The position numbers were made by a program, and so were the translations under genes. Below the pieces are notes generated by a model that worked only from the letters and a program-made list of their open reading frames with translations, was not told where the DNA came from and made no database searches. From the NCBI RefSeq assembly GCF_030690045.1, contig NZ_JAUYHK010000016.1:372001-436000 (forward strand): DNA of 64,000 nucleotides. The letters run 5' to 3'. Source of the DNA: Thalassospira sp. (GTDB taxonomy: Bacteria > Pseudomonadota > Alphaproteobacteria > Rhodospirillales > Thalassospiraceae). Shown piece after piece: positions 45,661-53,730 of this stretch (its first letter is position 1; every line of letters begins with the position of its first letter).

Positions 45661-47415
45661 TCAGAATACCCACGGCATTGTCCAGATTTCGCTCAAGACC
45701 CGGTCACGATAGCTGATAAAAGCCCGGAGGTCCGAGGTCGTAGCATTGCCCCGTGCCACCAGATCAAACATCACCCGAATGCCGCCATTTTTGGGATCGG
45801 CAATGATGCGGACATTGCTGACATCGGCGTTCAGCGCACCGATATTGGCCTTGAGATTACCAATATCCGACAGGTAATAATCCAGTTCCCCCCCGGCAAA
45901 ATTCACAATAAAACGCCGCCCAACATTGCCATCAATGGCCGGTGCCGGTGTAATGCGCGTATCTGTCGCACGGGCAAAGGGATGACGATCATTGCCATCT
46001 GTAATCGCGCTCAGTTCATAGGAAAATTCCATTGAACTGCCCGCATCGGGGCGGTTGTCGGGCACCCAGAAAGCCACAATATTGTCATTGGTTTCATCGG
46101 GCGACGGAATTTCGATCAATTCGACATGGCCCTTGCCCCAATCCCCAACAGGCTTGACCCAATAGCCGGGGCGTTTTTCAAACCGGGCATCCAGATCCTG
46201 ATAATGGTCAAAATCGCGGTCGCGCTGCAACAGGCCAAACCCGCGCGGGCTTTGATCCAGAAACGAACTGATTTGCAAATCTTGCGGATTTTCAAGCGGT
46301 CGCCACAGCCATTCGCCCGATCCGTTATGGATCAAAAGCCCGTCGCTGTTATGAACTTCGTCGCGATAATCGTCAAAATCGCGACGTTTCTGTTCGCCAT
46401 GCAGGAACATGCTGCTCAGTGCGGCCAGACCGATCTTTTCCACCTGTTCGCGGAAAAACAATTTGCCTTGTACTGCCGTCACGGTTTTCGTGCCCGGTGT
46501 GATGGCAAATTGATAGGCCCCGGTCACACGGGCACTATCCAGCAGCGCATGCACAATGAGGGTGCCAGATTGATCCGTCGGTTCTTCGATCCAGAATTCG
46601 CGAAATACCGGAAATTCCTCGCCGCCCGGTCCTGCAATATCGATCACCAGCCCGCGTGTGGATTGCCCATATTGCTGGTTCCGACCCAAAACCCGAAAAT
46701 AGGTCGCCCCCAAAAAGGCGGCAAATTCCTGTTTGCGATTGATGTCATTTAACGGGTAGCGCAACCGCAACCCGGCATAGCCGGTCACCCCGGTCGTATC
46801 ACCTGATACGCCACTGTCTCCAAAATCAAAAAATCCGGCGGAATAGGGAACCGGGCGGATCGTGCCCTTTTCGATCAGGTTGATGGCCACCGGCACATCA
46901 TACATATAGCCGGGATGCAGCAATTCCATCTCGAACCCGGATGGTGATCCGCTAAAAAAGGCCTGATCGGGGCGGAATTTGATTTTGCCATATTGCGTGG
47001 CATTCAGGTCACTCAATGCCGCAGGCAGATCGCGCCGCGGATTTTCAAAAGGCTTTTCGGCAAGAATACGCGCCCGTTCGATCACCAACTCCGGACTGAA
47101 AGGCTCGGGTGCCATGACTTCGGGTACAATTTCCGCTTCGGGTTCTGCCGGGACATCCGAGTCTGCCGCAGATTCGGGGTCCGCCTGCACATCGGCGGCA
47201 GGCGATTGTTCTGCAACCGGCGCAGATTGATCTTCGTCGGGTTCTTCTGCCGCAACGGCTTCTGCAACAGGGGTCGCTGGCTCTGTTACCGGCGGGGCTG
47301 GCTGGTCTTCGGCTCTGGCCGGGGCGGGATCAATCGTCCATCCGCCTGCCATAACGGCGCACATCATCATGCCCGTCCAAAGCCCGTTAAGGCCAACCCG
47401 TTGGTAAAAACGCAT
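45661..47415 (-). CDS. opgG: Periplasmic glucans biosynthesis protein OpgG
   Basis: The 584-residue periplasmic protein has a signal peptide (about 1-34, ending PAPARA). A low-complexity Ala/Pro/Glu/Val-rich spacer follows to about residue 95 (EPDEDQSAPVAEQSPAADVQ), then the OpgG/MdoG domain (from FSPELVIERARILAEKPFENP to the C-terminus; YGKIKFRPDQAFFSG, GYAGLRLRYPLN, YFRVLGRNQQYGQSTRGLVIDIA). OpgG is needed for branching or release of osmoregulated periplasmic glucans. The start is ATG 47415 after GAGAAG, or ATG 47445 ten codons upstream. The Pro/Ala spacer is longer than I know from enterobacterial MdoG. It forms an operon with opgH. Confidence 0.92.
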   Translation of the reverse strand: MRFYQRVGLNGLWTGMMMCAVMAGGWTIDPAPARAEDQPAPPVTEPATPVAEAVAAEEPDEDQSAPVAEQSPAADVQADPESAADSDVPAEPEAEIVPEVMAPEPFSPELVIERARILAEKPFENPRRDLPAALSDLNATQYGKIKFRPDQAFFSGSPSGFEMELLHPGYMYDVPVAINLIEKGTIRPVPYSAGFFDFGDSGVSGDTTGVTGYAGLRLRYPLNDINRKQEFAAFLGATYFRVLGRNQQYGQSTRGLVIDIAGPGGEEFPVFREFWIEEPTDQSGTLIVHALLDSARVTGAYQFAITPGTKTVTAVQGKLFFREQVEKIGLAALSSMFLHGEQKRRDFDDYRDEVHNSDGLLIHNGSGEWLWRPLENPQDLQISSFLDQSPRGFGLLQRDRDFDHYQDLDARFEKRPGYWVKPVGDWGKGHVELIEIPSPDETNDNIVAFWVPDNRPDAGSSMEFSYELSAITDGNDRHPFARATDTRITPAPAIDGNVGRRFIVNFAGGELDYYLSDIGNLKANIGALNADVSNVRIIADPKNGGIRVMFDLVARGNATTSDLRAFISYRDRVLSEIWTMPWVF

Positions 47416-47665
47416 GTTCTTCTCGCCAGATGCTTTGCTTGACATAAAGGGGCTTTTGCCGATGGATCACGGCAGCATTGTGACAGTATCGCACAATGCA
47501 ACCGCATGCGACGCATCGTCATGCTATCCGAATGGATTTAATCCCTGTTTATGTCCTTGGAAAGCAGCATTTTTGCACAGGCAAAAGGATTTTGATTGCA
47601 AATATTGTGCGAAGCAAAAATAAAATCGCAATCTGCCGTCATTTCGGACGGCGCAATGCGCCTTT

Positions 47666-48412
47666 CTATGCAGACTGCACGGCAAATTCTGCGAAAATGC
47701 CGTCATATTTCTTGGCGGGCGGATGGGCATAACTGCTGTGTTTACTGGTTTTCAGGCCCAGTGCCGCCATAGCCTCGATCATCTTGATCGCCGCCGACAC
47801 CCCGTCAATGACCGGCACGCCCAGATCATCGGCCAACCGGTCGGCAATATCGGTCATCCCGGCACAACCCAGAACAATTGCCTCTGCCCCGTCATCGGCA
47901 AGACATTGCCGGGCGGTGCGTTCCAGCGCCTGATAAGCCACCGCGGCATTTTCATTTTCAAAATCAAGGGTCCGCACCCCCGCCGCCCGCACAACGCAAT
48001 CACGATCTGCACCATATTTGTGCACCAGATGCTGCAAGGGCCGCACCGACACCGGCATTGGTGTGACAATCGCATATCGCCCGGAAATCATGGCGGCAAA
48101 ACGCAACGCCGCCTCGCACAGGCCGATCACCGGAACCGGGCTCAGACACCGTGCGGCATCCACCCCGGTATCGTCAAAACAGGCCACCACATATCCATCA
48201 ATACCTTGGGGCGCGATGTCTCGCATCGCGGCCAGCAAACCGACACTGGCAAAGGCGGCATCGTAATATCCCTCAATACTGGCCGGGCCAAAGGACGGGT
48301 TAAGGGTGACAATCTCGGTTCCGGCAAAGGCAATTTTGTCGGCCTGATCGCGGATTTTGTCGGTGAAGGCCACCGACATATTTGGGTTGATCACGGCAAT
48401 CCTGCGCATCAT
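47666..48412 (-). CDS. Asp/Glu/hydantoin racemase family protein
   Basis: The 248-residue protein has the pseudo-symmetric two-domain racemase layout with one Cys in each half: IDGYVVACFDDTGVDAAR (about Cys79) and AEAIVLGCAGMTDIADRL (about Cys185). RIAVINPNMS at the N-terminus and SFGPASIEGYYDAAFASVGLL are typical of the hydantoin/allantoin racemase branch (PF01177). Members interconvert enantiomers of hydantoins, allantoin or related small molecules. Its ATG overlaps the stop of the ABC permease by four bases, so the racemase probably acts on what the transporter imports. Confidence 0.88.
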   Translation of the reverse strand: MMRRIAVINPNMSVAFTDKIRDQADKIAFAGTEIVTLNPSFGPASIEGYYDAAFASVGLLAAMRDIAPQGIDGYVVACFDDTGVDAARCLSPVPVIGLCEAALRFAAMISGRYAIVTPMPVSVRPLQHLVHKYGADRDCVVRAAGVRTLDFENENAAVAYQALERTARQCLADDGAEAIVLGCAGMTDIADRLADDLGVPVIDGVSAAIKMIEAMAALGLKTSKHSSYAHPPAKKYDGIFAEFAVQSA

Positions 48413-49230
48413 TTCGCCCCCCGGCGGCGCAAGATGACAAGGGTGCCAAGAGCAACCGCAATCACCACAAAGGAAAATCCGGTCGTCACCGTGCCTAGCG
48501 CATATAAAACCGGCGTCGTCACATTGGTCGTCATGCCATATATTTCCAGCGGCAAGGTATTAAGCGCCCCGGCCGTCATCAATGTCCGGGCGAACTCGTC
48601 ATAAGACAGGGTAAAGGAAAACATCGCCACCCCGATCAGACTGGGTGCAACCATCGGCAACACCACGTATTGTATGGTCTGCCACGGCGATGCGCCCAGA
48701 TCACGTGCCGCTTCTTCATAGGACCGGTCAAACCGGTTAAACACCGCAAACATGATCAAAAGCCCGAACGGAAACGTCCATGTCAGATGTGCACCAAGGG
48801 CGGAGGTAAACCAGTTGGGCTGAATCTGGACGATGTTAAACAGCAAACCAATCCCCAACGAAATCAGGATCGACGGTACAATCAAGCTGGCAATCGCCAG
48901 ATAAAACACAATGCTGTCACCGTAAAACCGCCGCCGAAACGCCAGCCCCGCCATAAACGACACCACCACGGTCACAACCATGACAATCAGGCCCAGTTTC
49001 AATGACCGCAGAAACGATCCGCCAAAATCCCCCACCGCCTGCTGCTCAAACAGATTGCCAAACCAGTGGACCGAAAATCCGTTCATCGGAAAGGTCAGTC
49101 CCCCGCGCGGCCCCTGAAACGACAAAATAAAAATCGTCAGCATCGGCCCATATAAAAACAGCACGAACAGCGCAAAAAAAGCGGCAAGAAAATAAAAAGA
49201 TAGTGGGCGTTTTTCGCGGTTTATCGCCAT
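48409..49230 (-). CDS. ABC transporter permease (PotC-like)
   Basis: The 273-residue inner-membrane protein has six helices and the conserved cytoplasmic EAARDLGASPWQTIQYVVLPMVAPSLIGV loop (EAA motif) of type I importers. It starts with PLSFYFLAAFFALFVLFLYGPMLTIFILSF. It forms the channel with the neighbouring PotB-like subunit. ATG 49230 follows AAGGAG by seven bases, and the ribosome-binding site lies at the end of the upstream permease gene. Only one base separates this start from the previous stop. Confidence 0.92.
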   Translation of the reverse strand: MAINREKRPLSFYFLAAFFALFVLFLYGPMLTIFILSFQGPRGGLTFPMNGFSVHWFGNLFEQQAVGDFGGSFLRSLKLGLIVMVVTVVVSFMAGLAFRRRFYGDSIVFYLAIASLIVPSILISLGIGLLFNIVQIQPNWFTSALGAHLTWTFPFGLLIMFAVFNRFDRSYEEAARDLGASPWQTIQYVVLPMVAPSLIGVAMFSFTLSYDEFARTLMTAGALNTLPLEIYGMTTNVTTPVLYALGTVTTGFSFVVIAVALGTLVILRRRGAK

Positions 49231-49231
49231 T

Positions 49232-50089
49232 TCACAACTCCTTGCGGATATCAACCAGCCGCAACAGGGCTGCAACGATCAACAACACCGTCAATAACAG
49301 CACCACCGCACTGGCCGCCGCCGCCGGATATTGCAAAAGACCGATTTCATTGGAAATCTGCAAGCCGACCGACGCACTTTGTCCGCCACTCATCAGGCGC
49401 ACCGTGATGAAATCGCCCATCACCACCGTAATGACAAAAATTGATCCAATCGCAATACCGGGTTTGGACAACGGAATGACAACATGACGCAAGGTGTTCC
49501 ATGCCCCGGCCCCCGCATCGCGCGCCGCCTCAATCAGGGCGCGGTCAATGCGCATCATCGAATTGAAAATCGGCACCACCATAAACAGGGTGTAAAGATG
49601 CACATCGGCCAGAATGACGGCAAAATCGGAAAACAGCAGAAATTCCAGTGGCGCATCTGTCAGTCCCATGCCCATCAGGGCCTGATTGAGCAAGCCATTG
49701 CGACCCAAAAACGGAATCCATGAAATCATGCGAATGATGTTCGAGGTCCAGAAGGGAATGGTGCAGACCATAAACAGCACAATCTGCCAGGTCAGGCTGC
49801 GGATATGAAACGCCAGAAAATAGGCAACCGTAAACCCAATCAACAATGTGAAAAGCCACGTCAAAGCGGCGTATTTAAAAGTGTTGAGATAAATTTTCCA
49901 CGTCACCGGCGATCCCAGCAGGTAACGGTAATTTTCAAAAATAAAATCCGGTAAAATCCGGTATTCGTCATAATCCCAGAAACTGACAACAATAATGGTC
50001 AGCAACGGCACCACCAGAAAGACGGTAAAAACCAGCGCCATCGGCGTGATCATAAAATAGGATGATCGTTTGGATTCTGTTGCTGCCAT
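49232..50089 (-). CDS. ABC transporter permease (PotB-like)
   Basis: The 285-residue protein has six helices and the EAA loop EAARDAGAGAWNTLRHVVIPLSKPGIAIG. The N-terminal MITPMALVFTVFLVVPLLTIIVVSFWDYD and the WILT-like MISWIPFLGRNGLLNQALMGMG segment fit spermidine/putrescine-type permeases. It pairs with the 48409-49230 gene. A hairpin in front of it may reduce its expression relative to the binding protein. Confidence 0.92.
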   Translation of the reverse strand: MAATESKRSSYFMITPMALVFTVFLVVPLLTIIVVSFWDYDEYRILPDFIFENYRYLLGSPVTWKIYLNTFKYAALTWLFTLLIGFTVAYFLAFHIRSLTWQIVLFMVCTIPFWTSNIIRMISWIPFLGRNGLLNQALMGMGLTDAPLEFLLFSDFAVILADVHLYTLFMVVPIFNSMMRIDRALIEAARDAGAGAWNTLRHVVIPLSKPGIAIGSIFVITVVMGDFITVRLMSGGQSASVGLQISNEIGLLQYPAAAASAVVLLLTVLLIVAALLRLVDIRKEL

Positions 50090-50133
50090 TGTATCCCGTC
50101 CGTCACGTCAGGAACGTAAATTCAGAAAAGAAA

Positions 50134-50168
50134 GGCGCATCCCGAAAATCGGTAAACCGGGATGCGCC
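50134..50168 (-). other. Intercistronic hairpin between binding protein and permease genes
   Basis: GGCGCATCCCG and CGGGATGCGCC form an 11-bp stem with a 13-base loop. Read on the minus strand it is followed by TTTCTTTTC, 27 bases after the binding-protein stop. Such elements in ABC operons usually stabilise or partly terminate the message so that binding protein exceeds permease. Confidence 0.75.
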
Positions 50169-50194
50169 CCGCGTGTCTCAGATCATTATCGCCC

Positions 50195-51511
50195 TCAGGC
50201 AGCGATGAATTCATTCCATTTGCGGACCATGTGACGGTTTTCATCCATCACCGAGTTCCAGCAGGCAACACTGCCCATGCGCGCTTCAAACGAACCGCCA
50301 TCGCGCACCGCACCGGCCTTTTCCATAATATTGCCATCCGGGCTCAGGATATCGCCCTGGGCGGGTTTGCCTTCCATCCAGAAACCCCATTCATCTTCGG
50401 ACATAAAGTTTTTCGCCGTCGACGGTGCTGCACTGTAATAGCCCTGACGGTTCAGATAGGCCCCGACCCAACCCGACAGATACCAGTCGATATATTCATA
50501 GGCCGCATCCAGTTCGAGACCCGACAGATGTTTGGCAAGACCAATGCCGCCACCCCAGGCACGCGAGCCTTCTTTCAGCGGCTGGTAAATACAATCAATA
50601 CCCTTTGACCGCACAGCGGCAACCGCCGGGGACCACATCGACTGAATCACGACTTCGCCCGATGCCATCAAATTCACGGATTCATCAAAGCTTTTCCAGA
50701 AGGCGCGGAACTGTCCGGCCTGTTTGGCTTCGATCATGATTGCCATGGTCTTGTCGATTTCCTCGACCGTCATGTTGCCCTTGTCGCCATAGGTGATTTC
50801 ACCCATTGCTTCACACACCATTGCCGCATCCATGATGCCAATCGACGGGATGTTCAGGATTGATGCCTTGCCCTTGAATTCCGGGTTCAGCAATTCGGTC
50901 CAGCTTGAAATCGGACGACCGATCAGATCCGGGCGAATACCCAAGGTATCGGCATTGTAAATCGTCGGTATCAGGGTCATCCATTGCGTCGGCTCGGCGG
51001 CAAATTCAACACTGTCCGCACTTTCAACAAAGCCGACCGTATGCGGGGCCGTGCCCTGGGCGATGACGGATTCCGGGGTCAGCTTGCCATTGATGAAAAT
51101 CGGGGTAATCTTGTCGTAATTCGACAGTTTCGTCGTATCCATCGGCTGCAAGGTGCCAGACGGGAAGACTTTTTTGCAAATCCAGTATTCGATATCGGCA
51201 ATGTCGAAAGAATTGGGCTGGGTCACGGCACGCTGGGCAACCGCATCGGAATCAAGGGCGGTCATTTGCAGGGTAAAGCCCAGATCTTCCTTCACCTTGT
51301 CGGCAACCGCATTGATGTTGGAAACACCGGTGCCGAACTGGCGCAGGGTTACGTCCTTGATATTCTGTGCCCAGATGGTCGGAAACCCGGTGATCGCACC
51401 CGATCCGATGGCAACCCCGGCGGTGGCCGCCGCCCCTTTGACAAATCCGCGACGTGTCACATCCTTGTCGATCAGGGCCGTTTTGGCTGGTTTGGTATTT
51501 TCCGTCGTCAT
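50195..51511 (-). CDS. ABC transporter substrate-binding protein (PotD-like), Tat-exported
   Basis: The 438-residue periplasmic protein has a twin-arginine signal (TRRGFVKGAAATAGVAIGSGAITGFP, residues 19-44) and a PotD-type bilobal fold (VTLRQFGTGVSNINAVADKVKEDLGF; then IYNADTLGIRPDLIGRPISSWTELLNPEFKGKASI). Tat export suggests folding before secretion. The ligand is not readable; polyamine-type, hydantoin-derived or related polar compounds are possible given the racemase. It is followed by a hairpin and then the permeases. Confidence 0.9.
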   Translation of the reverse strand: MTTENTKPAKTALIDKDVTRRGFVKGAAATAGVAIGSGAITGFPTIWAQNIKDVTLRQFGTGVSNINAVADKVKEDLGFTLQMTALDSDAVAQRAVTQPNSFDIADIEYWICKKVFPSGTLQPMDTTKLSNYDKITPIFINGKLTPESVIAQGTAPHTVGFVESADSVEFAAEPTQWMTLIPTIYNADTLGIRPDLIGRPISSWTELLNPEFKGKASILNIPSIGIMDAAMVCEAMGEITYGDKGNMTVEEIDKTMAIMIEAKQAGQFRAFWKSFDESVNLMASGEVVIQSMWSPAVAAVRSKGIDCIYQPLKEGSRAWGGGIGLAKHLSGLELDAAYEYIDWYLSGWVGAYLNRQGYYSAAPSTAKNFMSEDEWGFWMEGKPAQGDILSPDGNIMEKAGAVRDGGSFEARMGSVACWNSVMDENRHMVRKWNEFIAA

Positions 51512-51539
51512 GTGAAGCTCTCCTGTTTGATTTATATTT

Positions 51540-52625
51540 TCAGGCCAGAACGTGTGCGTGTTCCGGTTTCCAGTAGGCGATGAACTTTTCCTTCCGGCGC
51601 ACCGGTGCCTGCCGAAATTCGCTTTCGGTCTTCATCAGCGTGATGTCCTTGCCGTCCGTCGTCGTCGCGACAATGCGAACGCTCAGCCCCAGATATTCCA
51701 CCGTCGTAATTTCGACAGGGATCGCCGCATTTTCAGACCCCGGCGGTACGGCGTCCGCCAGACCGATCAGATCGGTGCGAATAGTAAATTCAATCTCGCT
51801 GCCGGTTTGTGTTCCGGCATGAGCAGGCAGAATGAAACTGTCCGGTCCGCGTGTGACCATGATCGATTGGGCATCACTGTGGCCGACCACACCCTTGAAA
51901 ATGTTCTGTCCGCCCATGAAATTGGCGATAAAGCGTGACCGGGGACGGTTGAAAATTTCTTCCGGGCTGCCTTGCTGGCGAATGACGCCGTCTTCCATCA
52001 CCACCACCATATCCGACAGGGCCAATGCCTCGTCCTGGGCGTGGGTGACATGGACAAAAGTAATGCCCAGTTCCTGTTGCAGGCGGCGCAATTCATCACG
52101 CATCCGGGCCCGTAAAAACGGATCAAGGGCGGACAGGGGTTCATCCAGCAGTAAAACCGATGGCCGGGTGATCAAAGCGCGCGCAAGGGCAATGCGTTGC
52201 TGCTGCCCGCCCGAAAGCTGGGCCGGTTTGCGGTCGGCAAAGCTTTCCATCTGCACACGGGCCAACATATCGCGGGCCCGTTCCATCCGCTCGGCCGGTG
52301 CGATACCCTGCATTTTCAAACCGAACCCGACATTTTCCAGACAGGTCATATGCGGAAACAACGCATAATTCTGGAACATCATCGCCGTACCACGTTTGAC
52401 CGGCGGCAGTTCTGTTACATTACGATCGCCAATCAGAAGGTCCCCCTCGCTGATCACTTCGTGACCGGCGATCATCCGCAGGGTTGTCGTCTTGCCACAG
52501 CCCGACGGGCCAATCAGGCAACAATAAGCCCCCGCCGGAATTTTAAGGTTGATCGACTTGACTGCGATGGTGTTGTCATAATGTTTACTGACCGCGATCA
52601 GTTCAATGGCGCCGTTGCCTGTCAT
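51540..52625 (-). CDS. ABC transporter ATP-binding protein (PotA-like)
   Basis: The 361-residue ATPase has Walker A (GPSGCGKTT, residues 37-45), Q-loop (MMFQNYALFPHM), signature (LSGGQQQRIALARAL), Walker B (VLLLDEPLSALDPFLRARM) and switch His (FVHVTHAQDEALALSD). A C-terminal TOBE domain (about 240-355) follows. ATG 52625 follows a G-rich site; a longer frame reaches 52661. It is first in the operon: ATPase, binding protein, two permeases, racemase. A matching operator palindrome lies 21-37 bases upstream. Confidence 0.93.
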   Translation of the reverse strand: MTGNGAIELIAVSKHYDNTIAVKSINLKIPAGAYCCLIGPSGCGKTTTLRMIAGHEVISEGDLLIGDRNVTELPPVKRGTAMMFQNYALFPHMTCLENVGFGLKMQGIAPAERMERARDMLARVQMESFADRKPAQLSGGQQQRIALARALITRPSVLLLDEPLSALDPFLRARMRDELRRLQQELGITFVHVTHAQDEALALSDMVVVMEDGVIRQQGSPEEIFNRPRSRFIANFMGGQNIFKGVVGHSDAQSIMVTRGPDSFILPAHAGTQTGSEIEFTIRTDLIGLADAVPPGSENAAIPVEITTVEYLGLSVRIVATTTDGKDITLMKTESEFRQAPVRRKEKFIAYWKPEHAHVLA

Positions 52626-52645
52626 CTGCCCGCCTGATACTGCAC

Positions 52646-52662
52646 ACAAAATTGTCAACAAT
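52646..52662. promoter_or_regulatory. GntR operator, PotA-proximal copy
   Basis: ATTGT-CA-ACAAT (52651-52662) is a perfect interrupted palindrome preceded by ACAAA. A copy in opposite orientation lies at 52874-52890 near the regulator gene. It is placed to control the ABC/racemase operon. Confidence 0.6.
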
Positions 52663-52873
52663 CTACTGGCAACATATAGGCAAACAGTGTGCCAGTTCTA
52701 TATTTCGGCCAAAACCAACGTTATAGGTGAGTGCGACCGATCTATCGCTCTTAAAATTGCCCGAATTCTGTCCATTTAATGTTCACTAATTAGGCATTTT
52801 TATAATTTGTTTGTTTTTTGATCAATTTCACCAACAAATCCCCAAATCTTGCCGGTCGTTTTTTGGTTTGCGA

Positions 52874-52890
52874 ATCGTCAACAATTTTGT
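52874..52890. promoter_or_regulatory. GntR operator, regulator-proximal copy
   Basis: ATCGTCAACAATTTTGT is the inverted counterpart of the 52646 site: its complement shares ACAAAATTGT, the two-base centre and the AC-AT arm. It lies 49 bases upstream of the GntR start. The two sites frame the 313-base divergent gap; the rest is A/T-rich promoter sequence with no gene visible. Confidence 0.6.
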
Positions 52891-52938
52891 AGAAACTTAT
52901 AATTACCTTTGTCACTTCATCAGGAAAGACGCGCCGTG

Positions 52939-53670
52939 ATGGCCCATCCCGCCGAGCCCGCCCGCTATACCGGCAGCGGCAAGCTGCGCCCCGAAGAACA
53001 GATTTATCGGGAAATGCTCGGCGCGATTCTGGACCGCCGTCTGGAACCGGGCATGAAACTGGTGGAAGAAGACCTTGCCAAAACCTTTGGCGTCAGCCGG
53101 GCCCGCATCCGGTCAGCCTTTTTGCAACTGGCCCATGACAAGCTGATCAATCTGGTGCCCAATCGCGGGGCCTTTATCGCCGAACCGGGCATTAATGAGG
53201 CCATTGAGGTTTTTTCCGCCCGGCGCATGATCGAAGATGGCGTAGTGCGCAAGGTCACCACCCATATGACGCCGGATCGCGCCACCCAGATCCGCGATCA
53301 TCTTGCCGCCGAACATCAGGCCCAGCACGATGGCGACCATCGCGCCCGCATCATCCTGTCGGGGGAATTTCACCTGTTGCTGGCACGTCTGGCCGGAAAC
53401 CTGGTGATCGAGGAATTTCTTGAACGCCTGATTTTACGCAGTTCCCTGATCATTGCGATGTATGAAAGCCCGTTGCCGCCTGATTGTTCCCATGACGAAC
53501 ATGACGCCCTGCTGGCCGCCCTGACCGGCGGCGACCCCGATGCGGCTGCCGCCTGCATGGCCCGACATCTGGACGCCATTCGCGACCGCCTTCAGCTTGA
53601 CCACCGCAAACCCGGCAAAACCGATTTCGCCCGCATCTTTGGCCGCCATCCCGACAAGGCGGCAGGCTGA
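52939..53670 (+). CDS. GntR-family regulator with FCD domain
   Basis: The 243-residue protein has an N-terminal winged helix (EEQIYREMLGAILDRRLEPGMKLVEEDLAKTFGVSRARIRSAFLQLAHDKLINLVPNRGAFI, about 19-80) and a helical FCD effector domain (about 85-225). The FCD His residues lie in FHLLLARLAGN and the C-terminal CMARHLDAI segment. The start is ATG 52939, with GTG 52936 or TTG 52909 as alternatives; AGGAAAG lies just upstream. It is divergent from the ABC/racemase operon and is probably its repressor. Confidence 0.9.
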   Translation: MAHPAEPARYTGSGKLRPEEQIYREMLGAILDRRLEPGMKLVEEDLAKTFGVSRARIRSAFLQLAHDKLINLVPNRGAFIAEPGINEAIEVFSARRMIEDGVVRKVTTHMTPDRATQIRDHLAAEHQAQHDGDHRARIILSGEFHLLLARLAGNLVIEEFLERLILRSSLIIAMYESPLPPDCSHDEHDALLAALTGGDPDAAAACMARHLDAIRDRLQLDHRKPGKTDFARIFGRHPDKAAG

Positions 53671-53673
53671 TAA

Positions 53674-53711
53674 AAAAAGGCTGGTTACCGCCAAACGGCA
53701 ACCAGCCTTTT
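53674..53711. terminator. Bidirectional terminator between gntR and ggt
   Basis: AAAGGCTGGTT and AACCAGCCTTT pair, with an inner CCG/CGG extension. The A run on one side and the T run on the other let it serve both convergent genes. Confidence 0.88.
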
Positions 53712-53730
53712 GCAAGGATCAGGAAGACAC

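Noticed and set aside
47600..47665. GCCGTC/GACGGC hairpin downstream of the racemase gene as a terminator
   Set aside because: The stem is only 6 bp and the T-rich tract starts about ten bases away, so it was not listed as a feature.
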